NCBI GenBank assembly: GCA_023409835.1
Contig: JAEYQV010000040.1
Span: 1-20,478, forward strand
Length of the DNA stretch: 20,478 nucleotides
Reading direction: 5' to 3'
Source: Bacillota bacterium
GTDB taxonomy: Bacteria; Bacillota; Clostridia; Lachnospirales; Lachnospiraceae
The position numbers were made by a program, and so were the translations under genes. The notes beneath the pieces were generated by a model, which was not told the DNA's origin, ran no database searches, and saw nothing but the letters and a program-made list of their open reading frames with translations. Below, piece by piece: positions 7,384 to 14,448 of the stretch (position 1 is its first letter; each line of letters starts with the position of its first letter).

Positions 7384-7485
7384 GACTCAGGTATTATATG
7401 GAAGAGGAAGGATAAAATACCCTGTAAGTGCTGATTTTCCTAAGAATTATGAATTTTAAAAATGAAAAAAGATATCAAAAAGATG

Positions 7486-7514
7486 TTGACAATATGGGAA
7501 TGCTATTATATAAT
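7486..7514 (+). promoter_or_regulatory. Perfect consensus sigma-A promoter for the second tRNA cluster
   Basis: TTGACA (7486-7491), exactly 17 bases, then TATAAT (7509-7514). Transcription would start near 7521, about 47 bases before tRNA-Pro, as expected for a highly expressed stable-RNA operon. Confidence 0.85.
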
Positions 7515-7567
7515 AAATCTTGCGTCACGGCTGGAACGAGCAAAAGCCTTGAAAATGCACAAGCTAT

Positions 7568-7642
7568 CGGGGTGTGGCTCAGCTTGGCTAGAGTGCTTGA
7601 TTTGGGATCAAGAGGTCGCAGGTTCGAATCCTGTCACCCCGA
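7568..7642 (+). tRNA. tRNA-Pro (anticodon TGG)
   Basis: Acceptor CGGGGTG pairs with CACCCCG, with discriminator A at 7642. The anticodon loop TTTGGGA gives TGG. A leading C in the acceptor fits tRNA-Pro. It is the first gene after the consensus promoter. Confidence 0.97.
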
Positions 7643-7724
7643 TTGTTTAGCCTAGTCGGTAAGCAAAAGTATCTCTGAATAAATATTATTGCAGAAGATC
7701 AGAATAAAAAATAAATATAATTAT

Positions 7725-7795
7725 GCGGGTGTAGTTCAATGGTAGAACACTAGCCTTCCAAGCTAGATACGTGGGTTCGATTCCCATCACCCGCT
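7725..7795 (+). tRNA. tRNA-Gly (anticodon TCC)
   Basis: 71 nt. Acceptor GCGGGTG pairs with CACCCGC, with discriminator T at 7795. The anticodon loop CTTCCAA gives TCC. Confidence 0.97.
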
Positions 7796-7841
7796 TGATA
7801 TGTGGTAAGGTCAAAGAATACCACAGTATCTAACCAAATAT

Positions 7842-7915
7842 GTGCTAGTAGCTCAGTTGGATAGAGCAATGGCCTTCTAAGCCATGTGTCGGGGGTTCGA
7901 ATCCCTTCTGGCACG
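7842..7915 (+). tRNA. tRNA-Arg (anticodon TCT)
   Basis: Acceptor GTGCTAG pairs with CTGGCAC (one G-T pair), with discriminator G at 7915. The anticodon loop CTTCTAA gives TCT, reading AGA/AGG codons, which are frequent in this window. Confidence 0.97.
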
Positions 7916-7976
7916 TTTTTTCATCTTATGGTGTAATTTTATAGGATGAGAGGATGATGTAGTACAATTAAATTAT

Positions 7977-8051
7977 GGTGGGTATAGCGCAGTTGGTTAG
8001 CGCGCCAGATTGTGGCTCTGGAGGCCAAGGGTTCGAATCCCTTTACCCACC
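7977..8051 (+). tRNA. tRNA-His (anticodon GTG)
   Basis: Acceptor GTGGGTA (7978-7984) pairs with TACCCAC (8044-8050), with discriminator C at 8051. G at 7977 is the genome-encoded G-1 that pairs with it, the identity mark of tRNA-His. The anticodon loop TTGTGGC gives GTG. Confidence 0.97.
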
Positions 8052-8061
8052 CTATAGAAGA

Positions 8062-8091
8062 TGAAAAGCTTTTCATTGAAAAGACTTTTCA
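8062..8091. repeat. Tandem pair of short palindromes after tRNA-His
   Basis: TGAAAAGCTTTTCA (8062-8075) is a perfect palindrome, followed after one T by TGAAAAGACTTTTCA (8077-8091), a second copy with one central base added. It probably acts as a processing or structural spacer between tRNA-His and tRNA-Gln. Confidence 0.6.
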
Positions 8092-8101
8092 TTTTCACTA
8101 T

Positions 8102-8174
8102 TGGGCTATCGCCAAGCGGTAAGGCACAGGACTTTGACTCCTGCATCCCGGTGGTTCGAATCCACCTAGCCCAG
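8102..8174 (+). tRNA. tRNA-Gln (anticodon TTG)
   Basis: Acceptor TGGGCTA pairs with TAGCCCA, with discriminator G at 8174. The anticodon loop CTTTGAC gives TTG. Confidence 0.97.
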
Positions 8175-8180
8175 TTTTTC

Positions 8181-8352
8181 GATAATATGTATATCGAAGA
8201 AAGAGGCTGAAGCGAAAAACTGGGCTTGCCCAGTCTGCGAGTAAGTATATCAACTATCCCAGCAACTGGGCTTGCCCAGCAGTTGAGATAATATGTATAT
8301 CGAAGAAAGAGGCTGAAGCGAAAAACTGGGCTTGCCCAGTCTGCGAGTAAGT
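8181..8352. repeat. Two exact 66-bp direct repeats with CTGGGCTTGCCCAG hairpins
   Basis: 8181-8246 and 8287-8352 are identical over 66 bases, with a 106-bp period. Each contains the palindrome CTGGGCTTGCCCAG followed by TCTGCGAGTAAGT. A third copy of the palindrome lies in the 40-bp spacer (near 8266), flanked by CAACT and AGTTG. The block fills most of the 329-bp gap between tRNA-Gln and tRNA-Lys. The open frame crossing it on the minus strand is not a gene. The rest of the gap, 8353-8503, shows nothing recognisable. Confidence 0.9.
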
Positions 8353-8503
8353 CTAAGGCTGATAATATCCCAGCCATAAATATTTAAGATATGAAAAGGT
8401 AACATGCACCAGACCAATATCAGTGCTCCATGCTTGGCAGCTAGATTTGTTTTAGTGATTCCGTGAATAGTATCTTAAGTATTTCAATAGGATATATATT
8501 TAT

Positions 8504-8576
8504 GGGATATTAGCTCAGTCGGTAGAGCACTTGACTTTTAATCAAGGTGTCCCGGGTTCGAATCCCGGATGTCTCA
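8504..8576 (+). tRNA. tRNA-Lys (anticodon TTT)
   Basis: Acceptor GGGATAT pairs with ATGTCTC (two G-T pairs), with discriminator A at 8576. The anticodon loop CTTTTAA gives TTT. Confidence 0.97.
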
Positions 8577-8607
8577 CTCGGTAAGTATGTATCAGATAAT
8601 ATATTAT

Positions 8608-8687
8608 GCGGATATGGCGGAACTGGCAGACGCGCTAGACTTAGGATCTAGTGGGAGACCGTGCAGGTTCAATTCCTGTTATCCGCA
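8608..8687 (+). tRNA. tRNA-Leu (anticodon TAG)
   Basis: An 80-nt class II tRNA. Acceptor GCGGATA pairs with TATCCGC, with discriminator A at 8687. The anticodon loop CTTAGGA gives TAG. It is the last gene of the cluster and is followed at once by an intrinsic terminator. Confidence 0.97.
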
Positions 8688-8694
8688 CTACTCG

Positions 8695-8733
8695 GGAAGT
8701 CTATTTTGATTGAATAGGCTTCCTTTTTCTTTT
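8695..8733 (+). terminator. Intrinsic terminator of the second tRNA cluster
   Basis: GGAAGTCTATT (8695-8705) pairs with AATAGGCTTCC (8713-8723) with one G-T pair over a 7-nt loop, then TTTTTCTTTT. Confidence 0.9.
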
Positions 8734-8851
8734 GCGTTAGATTATTGGAAAGATATATAAACATTTTTTATGAACATACGGAAGCTTTTCAGCCTTACTC
8801 AGCAACTTTTGACCAAAAGTAAAGCATATTCCTATGTTAAGGAAAGTATCC

Positions 8852-8879
8852 TTGACTTAATATGCTATACTTGTATAAT
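8852..8879 (+). promoter_or_regulatory. Sigma-A promoter for the K+ channel-kinase operon
   Basis: TTGACT (8852-8857), a 16-base spacer and TATAAT (8874-8879). Transcription would start near 8886. It lies inside the longest open frame that could be drawn for the channel, which argues against that longer start. Confidence 0.7.
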
Positions 8880-8952
8880 ACAAGGGAGATGGAAATATTT
8901 TCAGATACTAATCGGTAATACCACACTTGCAGAGGAAAGCGGAGCGAGTTCT

Positions 8953-9744
8953 ATGGGAAATGATATCAAAATATCAAAGATTGAGAAGAAAGCAAAACTG
9001 GCACTTACCCGGCAAAAAAAGAAAAGGGTCAGAAAGCATCTGGGCTATGAATATTTTATCTGTGTTCTTGCCTTAACAGGAACAACTCTTGCTGTTATTG
9101 ATCTTTATCAGGGACTGACTTCTTGGCAGGTTTGGTTGGACTGGGGAATTCTGGCGGTGTTGACTTTGGATTATCTAATCAGACTGCTTAAATCAGATAA
9201 TAAGAAGCTGTATATCCGAGAGAATATATTTAATTTAATTGCAATACTGCCATTCAACTCGGCCTTCCGTATATTTCGGATTACCAGGCTTGCTAAGCTG
9301 GCACGTTTCAATATCATTGGTGCCTTTCCAAAGAAAGCTGTTCGCAAGGTCAGGATATTCTTCAATACAAATGGATTGAAGAATGTTATACTACTGACGA
9401 TTATTGCAATCCTGTTCGGAGCAATCGGTATCATGTATACAGAAGGGATGTCCTTTGGCAATTCCCTTTGGTGGGCGTTTGTTACTGCTACCACGGTAGG
9501 ATATGGAGATCTCTCACCCGCTACCAGTCTGGGACGATTGATTGCAGCTATTCTGATGATCTTTGGAATAGGACTCATCGGTTCGATTACCAGTACAATA
9601 ACCAGCTATTTCCTTCGTCATGAGATGAAGAGCTATAAGGAAGAAACGATTGATCTGATTAAGAAGAAGATTGATGACATCTCAAACCTGTCGGATGAAG
9701 ATATTGATGCCATCTGCAAGATACTTAAAACCTTGAATAAATAG
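8953..9744 (+). CDS. Voltage-sensor-type potassium channel (ion_trans family)
   Basis: 263 residues. After a basic N-terminal stretch come hydrophobic segments near 32-51, 60-79 and 90-101. Next is an S4-like helix with a basic residue at every third position (Arg106, 109, 112, Lys115, Arg118). S5 is at 142-161, the pore helix leads to the K+ selectivity filter TVGYGD (181-186), and S6 is at 195-220. A short acidic/basic helical C-tail ends the protein. It therefore resembles a compact six-segment Kv-like channel of the inner membrane. The open frame runs back to 8770, but the promoter at 8852-8879 lies inside that extension and GGAG lies before ATG 8953. The sensor kinase gene follows after 11 bp. 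Gating by voltage is inferred from S4. Confidence 0.88.
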   Translation: MGNDIKISKIEKKAKLALTRQKKKRVRKHLGYEYFICVLALTGTTLAVIDLYQGLTSWQVWLDWGILAVLTLDYLIRLLKSDNKKLYIRENIFNLIAILPFNSAFRIFRITRLAKLARFNIIGAFPKKAVRKVRIFFNTNGLKNVILLTIIAILFGAIGIMYTEGMSFGNSLWWAFVTATTVGYGDLSPATSLGRLIAAILMIFGIGLIGSITSTITSYFLRHEMKSYKEETIDLIKKKIDDISNLSDEDIDAICKILKTLNK

Positions 9745-9755
9745 GAGAAATCAGA

Positions 9756-11216
9756 ATGAAGGGAAATAATAATAAGAGATATAATATATTCCTGCTTTCT
9801 ATCATTACGATAACGGCCAATTTACTTACAACACTTCTCCTTATTCTGTTGAAGAAAACCGGATTTACAGTAGATAATATTCTGGTAATCTATATAGTTT
9901 CGGTATTGATTACTTCTTTGCTGACCAGAGGATATGTTTATGGGATTCTTGCGTCAATCCTATCAATAATGTCATTCAGCTTCTTGTTTGCCGTACCGAT
10001 TTATTCCCTAAAGGTAGCTAATAGCCAACATATCATTACCTTTTTTGTGATGTTGTTTGCTTCCGTTATTACGAGTATGCAGACAAATAAGCTGATTCGT
10101 TCGAAGGAGCTGTCTGATAAGCATGAGAAGCAGTCCCGTATTCTTTATCAAATAACGAGTGATTTAGCGAAACCGAGTGAGATTCAGGAGGCTTTTACAG
10201 TAGCGGCGCATCATCTGATGAATCTGTTTGACTGTGATGTTTCCTGTATTGTTATGGGGGTCAGAAACAACACTTCAGTCAGACTTTCCGCAGGAAAAGA
10301 AAGTAATAAAGTTACTTCGGGTAATATAGACGTTAATAATATCAATGATGTTCTGGCGAGATATTATTCCATACCGGTCAGGTATCAAGAGAAAACAGCC
10401 GGCTTCCTATGCCTGCCAAAGGAAATGGAACAGCTGGAAGAGGAGCGCAGATTCTTACTGGATTCTATTATGATCCAGATAACGAAAGCCGTGGAACGCA
10501 TTCTTTTAATCCGGGAAAAGGAAACAGCTAGAATTGCAGCAGAGAGGGAACGATATAAAAGTAATCTCTTACGATCGATATCCCATGACCTTAGGACGCC
10601 GCTTACCAGAATTTCCGGTGCAGCAGAAATGATCCGGCATAAGGAGAATATGAAGGATAGCTTGAAGCTGGCAGATGAGATTCAAGAGGAATCTAGCTGG
10701 CTGATGAGGCTTGTGGAGAATATTCTCTATCTGACGAGAATCCAGGAAGACCGGATGGAAGTGCATATGCAGAAGGAAGCGGTAGAAGAGATTGTAGCCG
10801 GCGCAGTTGCTCGCTCCCAAAAGTATTTTCCCGGTAGAACTATAACCATCAACGTACCGGAGGAGGTATTATTTGTACCGATGGACGGGAAGCTGATCGA
10901 ACAGGTATTGATTAATCTGATCAATAATGCAATCGAGCACTCGTCTCCGACCGACGAGATTAAGGTTCAGGTATATCCGGAAGAGGAGCTTGTCTGGTTT
11001 GAGATCTCCGATCATGGAAGCGGTATCACAGAGGAAGATCTGCCAAGGATCTTCGATTCCTTCTACATTTCCAATCGTACCAGAATGGACGGAATTCGCG
11101 GAATGGGCCTGGGGCTGGCAATCTGTAAGGAGATTGTCAACCATCACGGGGGAACCATCTCGGTTAAGAACAACCAAGAGGGAGGAGCCACCTTCCGCTT
11201 CTGCTTAAGCAGATAG
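9756..11216 (+). CDS. DUF4118 sensor histidine kinase (KdpD C-terminal-like)
   Basis: 486 residues. Four close transmembrane segments within about 10-105 match the DUF4118 module found in KdpD. A GAF-like region (about 125-245) follows, then HisKA with phospho-acceptor His277 (SISHDLRTP). The HATPase domain shows the N box (LINNAIEHS), G1 (SDHGSGI) and G2 (GMGLGLAI). The N-terminal KdpD and USP domains of classic KdpD are absent, so K+ sensing must use the membrane or GAF part (inference). AGGAGA overlaps the channel stop, so channel and kinase are co-translated neighbours. The likely partner regulator is encoded convergently, with stop codons touching. No kdpABC genes are visible. Confidence 0.93.
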   Translation: MKGNNNKRYNIFLLSIITITANLLTTLLLILLKKTGFTVDNILVIYIVSVLITSLLTRGYVYGILASILSIMSFSFLFAVPIYSLKVANSQHIITFFVMLFASVITSMQTNKLIRSKELSDKHEKQSRILYQITSDLAKPSEIQEAFTVAAHHLMNLFDCDVSCIVMGVRNNTSVRLSAGKESNKVTSGNIDVNNINDVLARYYSIPVRYQEKTAGFLCLPKEMEQLEEERRFLLDSIMIQITKAVERILLIREKETARIAAERERYKSNLLRSISHDLRTPLTRISGAAEMIRHKENMKDSLKLADEIQEESSWLMRLVENILYLTRIQEDRMEVHMQKEAVEEIVAGAVARSQKYFPGRTITINVPEEVLFVPMDGKLIEQVLINLINNAIEHSSPTDEIKVQVYPEEELVWFEISDHGSGITEEDLPRIFDSFYISNRTRMDGIRGMGLGLAICKEIVNHHGGTISVKNNQEGGATFRFCLSR

Positions 11217-11897
11217 CTACTCGTCTGCAAATCGGTAGCCTACACCTACTTCAGTGAGTATGTATCTTGGTGCGGCAGGGTTCTTCTCAAGCTTTCTTCG
11301 TATATTTGCCATGAAGACTCTGAGGGTTTGGGTATCACACTCGAGATAAGCTCCCCAGACCTCCTTAAGAATAAAATTATGGGTAAGAACCTTACCGGCA
11401 TTCTTTACTAACAGAGTTAATACCTCATATTCCATTGGGGTAAAGTGGATTTCCTTTCCTCCGAGAGTGACTTTATGTTTATCCAGGTCTATCTCCAGAT
11501 CGGCTACCTTGTATATCGTGGAGGGCTCCTGAGAGGATTTATTATGCCTTAATACAACACGAATTCGGGCAAGCAGTTCCTTCACACTGAAGGGCTTTGT
11601 AAGGTAGTCGTCTGCACCGGCATCCAGTGCTTCCACCTTATCGTTATCCTGATCACGTGCCGATACGACAATCACAGGGATATTGGAATGCTCCCGTATC
11701 CTTCTGATCAGCTCGACACCGTCCATGTCCGGTAGACCCAGATCCAATATTACAGCTGTGAATTTATGTGTTTGTAAAAGCTTTAGGGCATCGTTGCCAT
11801 TATGAGCCTCCATACACTCATAGTTCTGGGATTGTAATGAAAAGTTTATGAAATTACGGATCTGGGCATCATCTTCGGTTATTAAAAACAATTCCAT
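11217..11897 (-). CDS. OmpR/PhoB-family response regulator (KdpE-like)
   Basis: 226 residues, standard for the family. The receiver domain (1-118) has the acidic pocket Asp9/Asp10, phospho-acceptor Asp52 (LDLGLPDMDG), the switch Ser79 and Lys101 (TKPF). A winged-helix DNA-binding domain fills about 128-222, with a typical FTPMEYEVLTLL helix and a YRF end. AGGAGG at 11909-11903 lies before the ATG. It is oriented against the upstream kinase gene, with zero bases between the two stops, and is divergent from ktrB. A promoter with an upstream 11-bp direct repeat suggests autoregulation and control of ktrB (inference). KdpE-like naming rests on the kinase and potassium-gene context. Confidence 0.93.
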   Translation of the reverse strand: MELFLITEDDAQIRNFINFSLQSQNYECMEAHNGNDALKLLQTHKFTAVILDLGLPDMDGVELIRRIREHSNIPVIVVSARDQDNDKVEALDAGADDYLTKPFSVKELLARIRVVLRHNKSSQEPSTIYKVADLEIDLDKHKVTLGGKEIHFTPMEYEVLTLLVKNAGKVLTHNFILKEVWGAYLECDTQTLRVFMANIRRKLEKNPAAPRYILTEVGVGYRFADE

Positions 11898-11945
11898 AAG
11901 GATCCTCCTGCCAGCGAAAGCTGGATTGTTTTATTTTCAATTATG

Positions 11946-11974
11946 ATTATAAACGAATGGGTTTCTTTTATCAA
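11946..11974 (-). promoter_or_regulatory. Sigma-A promoter for the response regulator
   Basis: Read leftward: TTGATA (11974-11969), a 17-base spacer, TATAAT (11951-11946). The start would be near 11939, giving a leader of about 40 nt that contains a small CCAGC/GCTGG hairpin (11911-11924) next to the ribosome binding site. Confidence 0.65.
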
Positions 11975-11986
11975 TATCAGACCATA

Positions 11987-12004
11987 TTAACACAATCTTA
12001 ATGC
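11987..12004. promoter_or_regulatory. Candidate OmpR-family operator (11-bp direct repeat)
   Basis: TTAACAC (11987) and TTAATGC (11998) are two direct half-sites exactly 11 bp apart, one helical turn. This is the spacing of PhoB/KdpE-type tandem sites. The pair lies 12 bp upstream of the regulator's -35 box and about 125 bp before ktrB, so one site could serve both genes. Confidence 0.45.
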
Positions 12005-12130
12005 CAACATAGGATTTTATGATATCAATTTTAAAACTCCTATGATAAAATTACATATTATGGTGTTGGTAATATCTTGGAATATGAAAACACATGAAAA
12101 TTAATATATAAAGAGGACTGAGAATTAATT

Positions 12131-13423
12131 ATGAATTTCTTGAAAAAAATGCGTCCGGGGCGGTTTCTTGTATTGGGCTTTGCATTTGTAATTTTCCTTG
12201 GAGGTTTTCTCCTATTCCTCCCAATCTCGCATAATGAGGGGGTGGACGTTCGCTTTATCGATGCCTTGTTTACATCGACAAGTGCTGTCTGCGTAACCGG
12301 ATTGGTTACTGTGGATCCCGGGGATACCTATAATGTGTTCGGAAGGACGGTTATTGCGATCCTGATACAGACCGGCGGCCTTGGAGTTGCATCAGTCGGA
12401 GTCAGCTTTATTCTCCTGGCAAGGAAAAAGGTTACCATGAAGGATAGAATACTGGTGAAGGAAGCACTGAACCTTGATACAATGAAGGGCATCGTGAAGT
12501 TGGTGAAATCTATTCTTTTAGTAACCATATGCTTCGAAACTACCGGTGGAATCTTAAGCTTTATCGTTTTCTCCAAGCATTATCCCTTCTGGGACGCGGT
12601 CGGTATCAGCATATTCCATTCCATATCCGCCTTTAATAATGCAGGCTTTGACATATTGGGTGACTTTAAGAATCTGATGGAATATAAAAGTGATGTACTA
12701 TTAAATCTGACGACAGCCGGATTGATTATCTTTGGTGGCTTGGGCTTTGTTGTGATTAAGGAGATTGCTCATAAGCGTAGATTTAAGAAATTCAGCCTTC
12801 ATACGAAGACCGTAATAACGATGACATTATTCCTCCTGCTGTCAGGTACGCTGCTGCTTAAATTAACGGAGGATATCTCCTGGCTGACTGCCTTTTTCTT
12901 AAGCACGTCGACAAGAACAGCCGGTTTTACTACGGATAACATAGGTCTATACACAAATGCGGGACTTTTTGTCATGGTAATACTGATGTTCATCGGAGCA
13001 TCTCCCGGATCTACCGGTGGCGGTATAAAGACGACAACAGCCTATATTATGCTGAAAAGTGCCTATAGTGTATCCACTAACCAGCATTGCAACAGCTTCA
13101 AGCGGAAGATACCGACGGATATTATCTACAGAGCGTTTATCATCTGCTTATTAGCTTCCCTGGTAGTATTTACAAATACCTTTATCATCAGTATTTTGGA
13201 ACCTGAGGCAACCTTCCTCCAGGTGTTATTTGAGGTGGTATCAGGCTTTGGTACAGTTGGATTATCAACAGGCATTACGCCTGACTTGCATTATGCCAGC
13301 AAGATAATACTGATACTCACCATGTTCATCGGACGGCTCGGACCGCTGACTATCGCATCGATGTGGTATTTCAGGCCGATGTCTAATGTTAGCTATTCAG
13401 AAGAAACCATAACCATCGGTTAG
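12131..13423 (+). CDS. ktrB: Potassium uptake channel subunit KtrB/TrkH
   Basis: 430 residues, nearer the KtrB size than the longer E. coli TrkH. A four-fold M1-P-M2 membrane protein. The four pore loops with their filter glycines are visible: TSTSAVCVTGL, HSISAFNNAGFD, STSTRTAGFTT and VSGFGTVGLSTG. The intramembrane gate glycine cluster GASPGSTGGGIKT is present as well. It passes K+ (often with Na+ dependence) and needs a cytoplasmic KtrA ring. ktrA follows after 45 bp, with no terminator, so they form one operon. The start lacks a close Shine-Dalgarno: GAGG at 12113-12116 is 14 bases away, so translation may be weak or the spacing unusual. Divergent from the response regulator gene. Confidence 0.94.
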   Translation: MNFLKKMRPGRFLVLGFAFVIFLGGFLLFLPISHNEGVDVRFIDALFTSTSAVCVTGLVTVDPGDTYNVFGRTVIAILIQTGGLGVASVGVSFILLARKKVTMKDRILVKEALNLDTMKGIVKLVKSILLVTICFETTGGILSFIVFSKHYPFWDAVGISIFHSISAFNNAGFDILGDFKNLMEYKSDVLLNLTTAGLIIFGGLGFVVIKEIAHKRRFKKFSLHTKTVITMTLFLLLSGTLLLKLTEDISWLTAFFLSTSTRTAGFTTDNIGLYTNAGLFVMVILMFIGASPGSTGGGIKTTTAYIMLKSAYSVSTNQHCNSFKRKIPTDIIYRAFIICLLASLVVFTNTFIISILEPEATFLQVLFEVVSGFGTVGLSTGITPDLHYASKIILILTMFIGRLGPLTIASMWYFRPMSNVSYSEETITIG

Positions 13424-13468
13424 TGCAAATATACTTATTATTTATATGCATCAATTAAGGAGGATAAA

Positions 13469-14140
13469 ATGTTACATCATAAATCTATCATCGAATTCGG
13501 TATAATCGGTCTGGGTCGCTTCGGGATCGCCCTTACCAAAACACTGGCATCGGCAGGCAAAGAAATTATCGCTATAGATACGATTGAAAGCAGAGTAAAG
13601 CAGGTAAGGCATCTCACCGAGAATGCATTTGTCGTAAGCTCATTTGATAAAGAGACTCTGATGGATTCCGGAATTCAGAATTGCGCAACCGTTATTATCT
13701 GTATTGGAGACAGTATCGATGTCAGCATACTGACCACATTAAATGTTATCAGCATGGAGGTCCCCAGAGTAATTGCCAGAGCGGCGAGCTATGAGCAGGG
13801 CTTAATCCTTGAGAAGATCGGGGCAGAGGTAATCTACCCCGAGAATGATATGGCTGTACGCCTAGCGAATAAGCTGGTGAATACAAATATTATGGAAACC
13901 ATTGAGCTTCGCGGAGGGATTGCAATAACAGAGCTACGGCTGACCTCTAAAATATCCGGGCAAACCGTACTTGAGTCAAATCTCAGGCATAAGTATAACC
14001 TGAACATCATCGCACTGGAGCATGACGGTGAAACCAGAACTGACATCACACCGGATCAGGTACTGAACCAAGGTGATTATATTGTAGTTGTTGGAAACCG
14101 TGATAGTATCAAAAGGCTGGAGACTTTTCTGGCAAATTAG
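13469..14140 (+). CDS. ktrA: KtrA/TrkA-type RCK gating subunit, first paralog
   Basis: 223 residues, the normal KtrA length. The N-terminal RCK domain (about 8-130) has the nucleotide-binding GLGRFG with Asp37 at the end of the second strand (binding ATP/ADP or NAD). A C-terminal TrkA_C lobe (about 140-223), which binds c-di-AMP in several Firmicute KtrA proteins, ends in VVVGNRDSIKRLE. Cytoplasmic octameric ring that gates KtrB. AAGGAGG stands directly before ATG, and the gene is 45 bp after ktrB. A second gene of the same type lies at 15832-16509. The two proteins share the MLHHK start and most of the RCK core, roughly 60-65% identity by eye. Confidence 0.94.
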   Translation: MLHHKSIIEFGIIGLGRFGIALTKTLASAGKEIIAIDTIESRVKQVRHLTENAFVVSSFDKETLMDSGIQNCATVIICIGDSIDVSILTTLNVISMEVPRVIARAASYEQGLILEKIGAEVIYPENDMAVRLANKLVNTNIMETIELRGGIAITELRLTSKISGQTVLESNLRHKYNLNIIALEHDGETRTDITPDQVLNQGDYIVVVGNRDSIKRLETFLAN

Positions 14141-14173
14141 GACTTGAGAAGTATCTATAGAAAGACGAAAGAG

Positions 14174-14210
14174 GTGCTATGAACTTCCTATGAGGATCAG
14201 AGCACTTTTT
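14174..14210 (+). terminator. Weak terminator-like hairpin after the first ktrA
   Basis: GTGCT (14174-14178) pairs with AGCAC (14201-14205), followed by five T. The stem is short and the loop long, so efficiency is doubtful. Confidence 0.35.
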
Positions 14211-14217
14211 CATATAG

Positions 14218-14397
14218 CTGCCAGCTTACAGGCAAGCATACGAGCGGAGCGAAGACCATGAACATGCTTTATGTTCATGATATACGAAAGCGTATGTAAA
14301 CTGCCAGTTTGCTGGCAAGCATACGAGCGAAAGATTATGGACATTCTATAAGATTATGATATAATATACCGTACGTGCAGCATAAACAAGTTTATGC
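14218..14397. repeat. REP-like hairpin repeat block between ktrA and the CNNM gene
   Basis: Two 29-bp copies (14218-14246 and 14301-14329) share CTGCCAG at the left and GGCAAGCATACGAGCG at the right. Their middles differ in ways that keep a CTGCCAG...GGCAAG stem. Between and after them lie more hairpins: CATGAACAT/ATGTTCATG (14257-14279), ATACG/CGTAT (14282-14295) and GCATAAAC/GTTTATGC (14380-14397). A decayed third tail, GGCAAGCTTAC, ends the block near 14398. No open frame is present in 14141-14448. Confidence 0.8.
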
Positions 14398-14448
14398 GGC
14401 AAGCTTACAAACACACTTTTGATAAATAAAAATGGAGGTTTTTTTACA

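Noticed and set aside
7384..7440. Terminator after the YfcE-type phosphoesterase gene
   Set aside because: CAGGTATT and AATACCCTG could pair, but with a bulge, a long loop and no T tract, so I did not call it.
7428..7655. Open frames running through the tRNA-Pro gene (75 and 62 residues)
   Set aside because: They read through tRNA-Pro and its promoter. Endings such as VAGSNPVTP are the well-known translation of tRNA T-arms and not of a protein.
7997..8377. 126-residue minus-strand frame across tRNA-His, tRNA-Gln and the 66-bp repeats
   Set aside because: It is the reverse reading of tRNA genes (RWIRTTGMQ, GIRTLGLQS are typical tRNA shadows) plus repeats, with no ribosome binding site.
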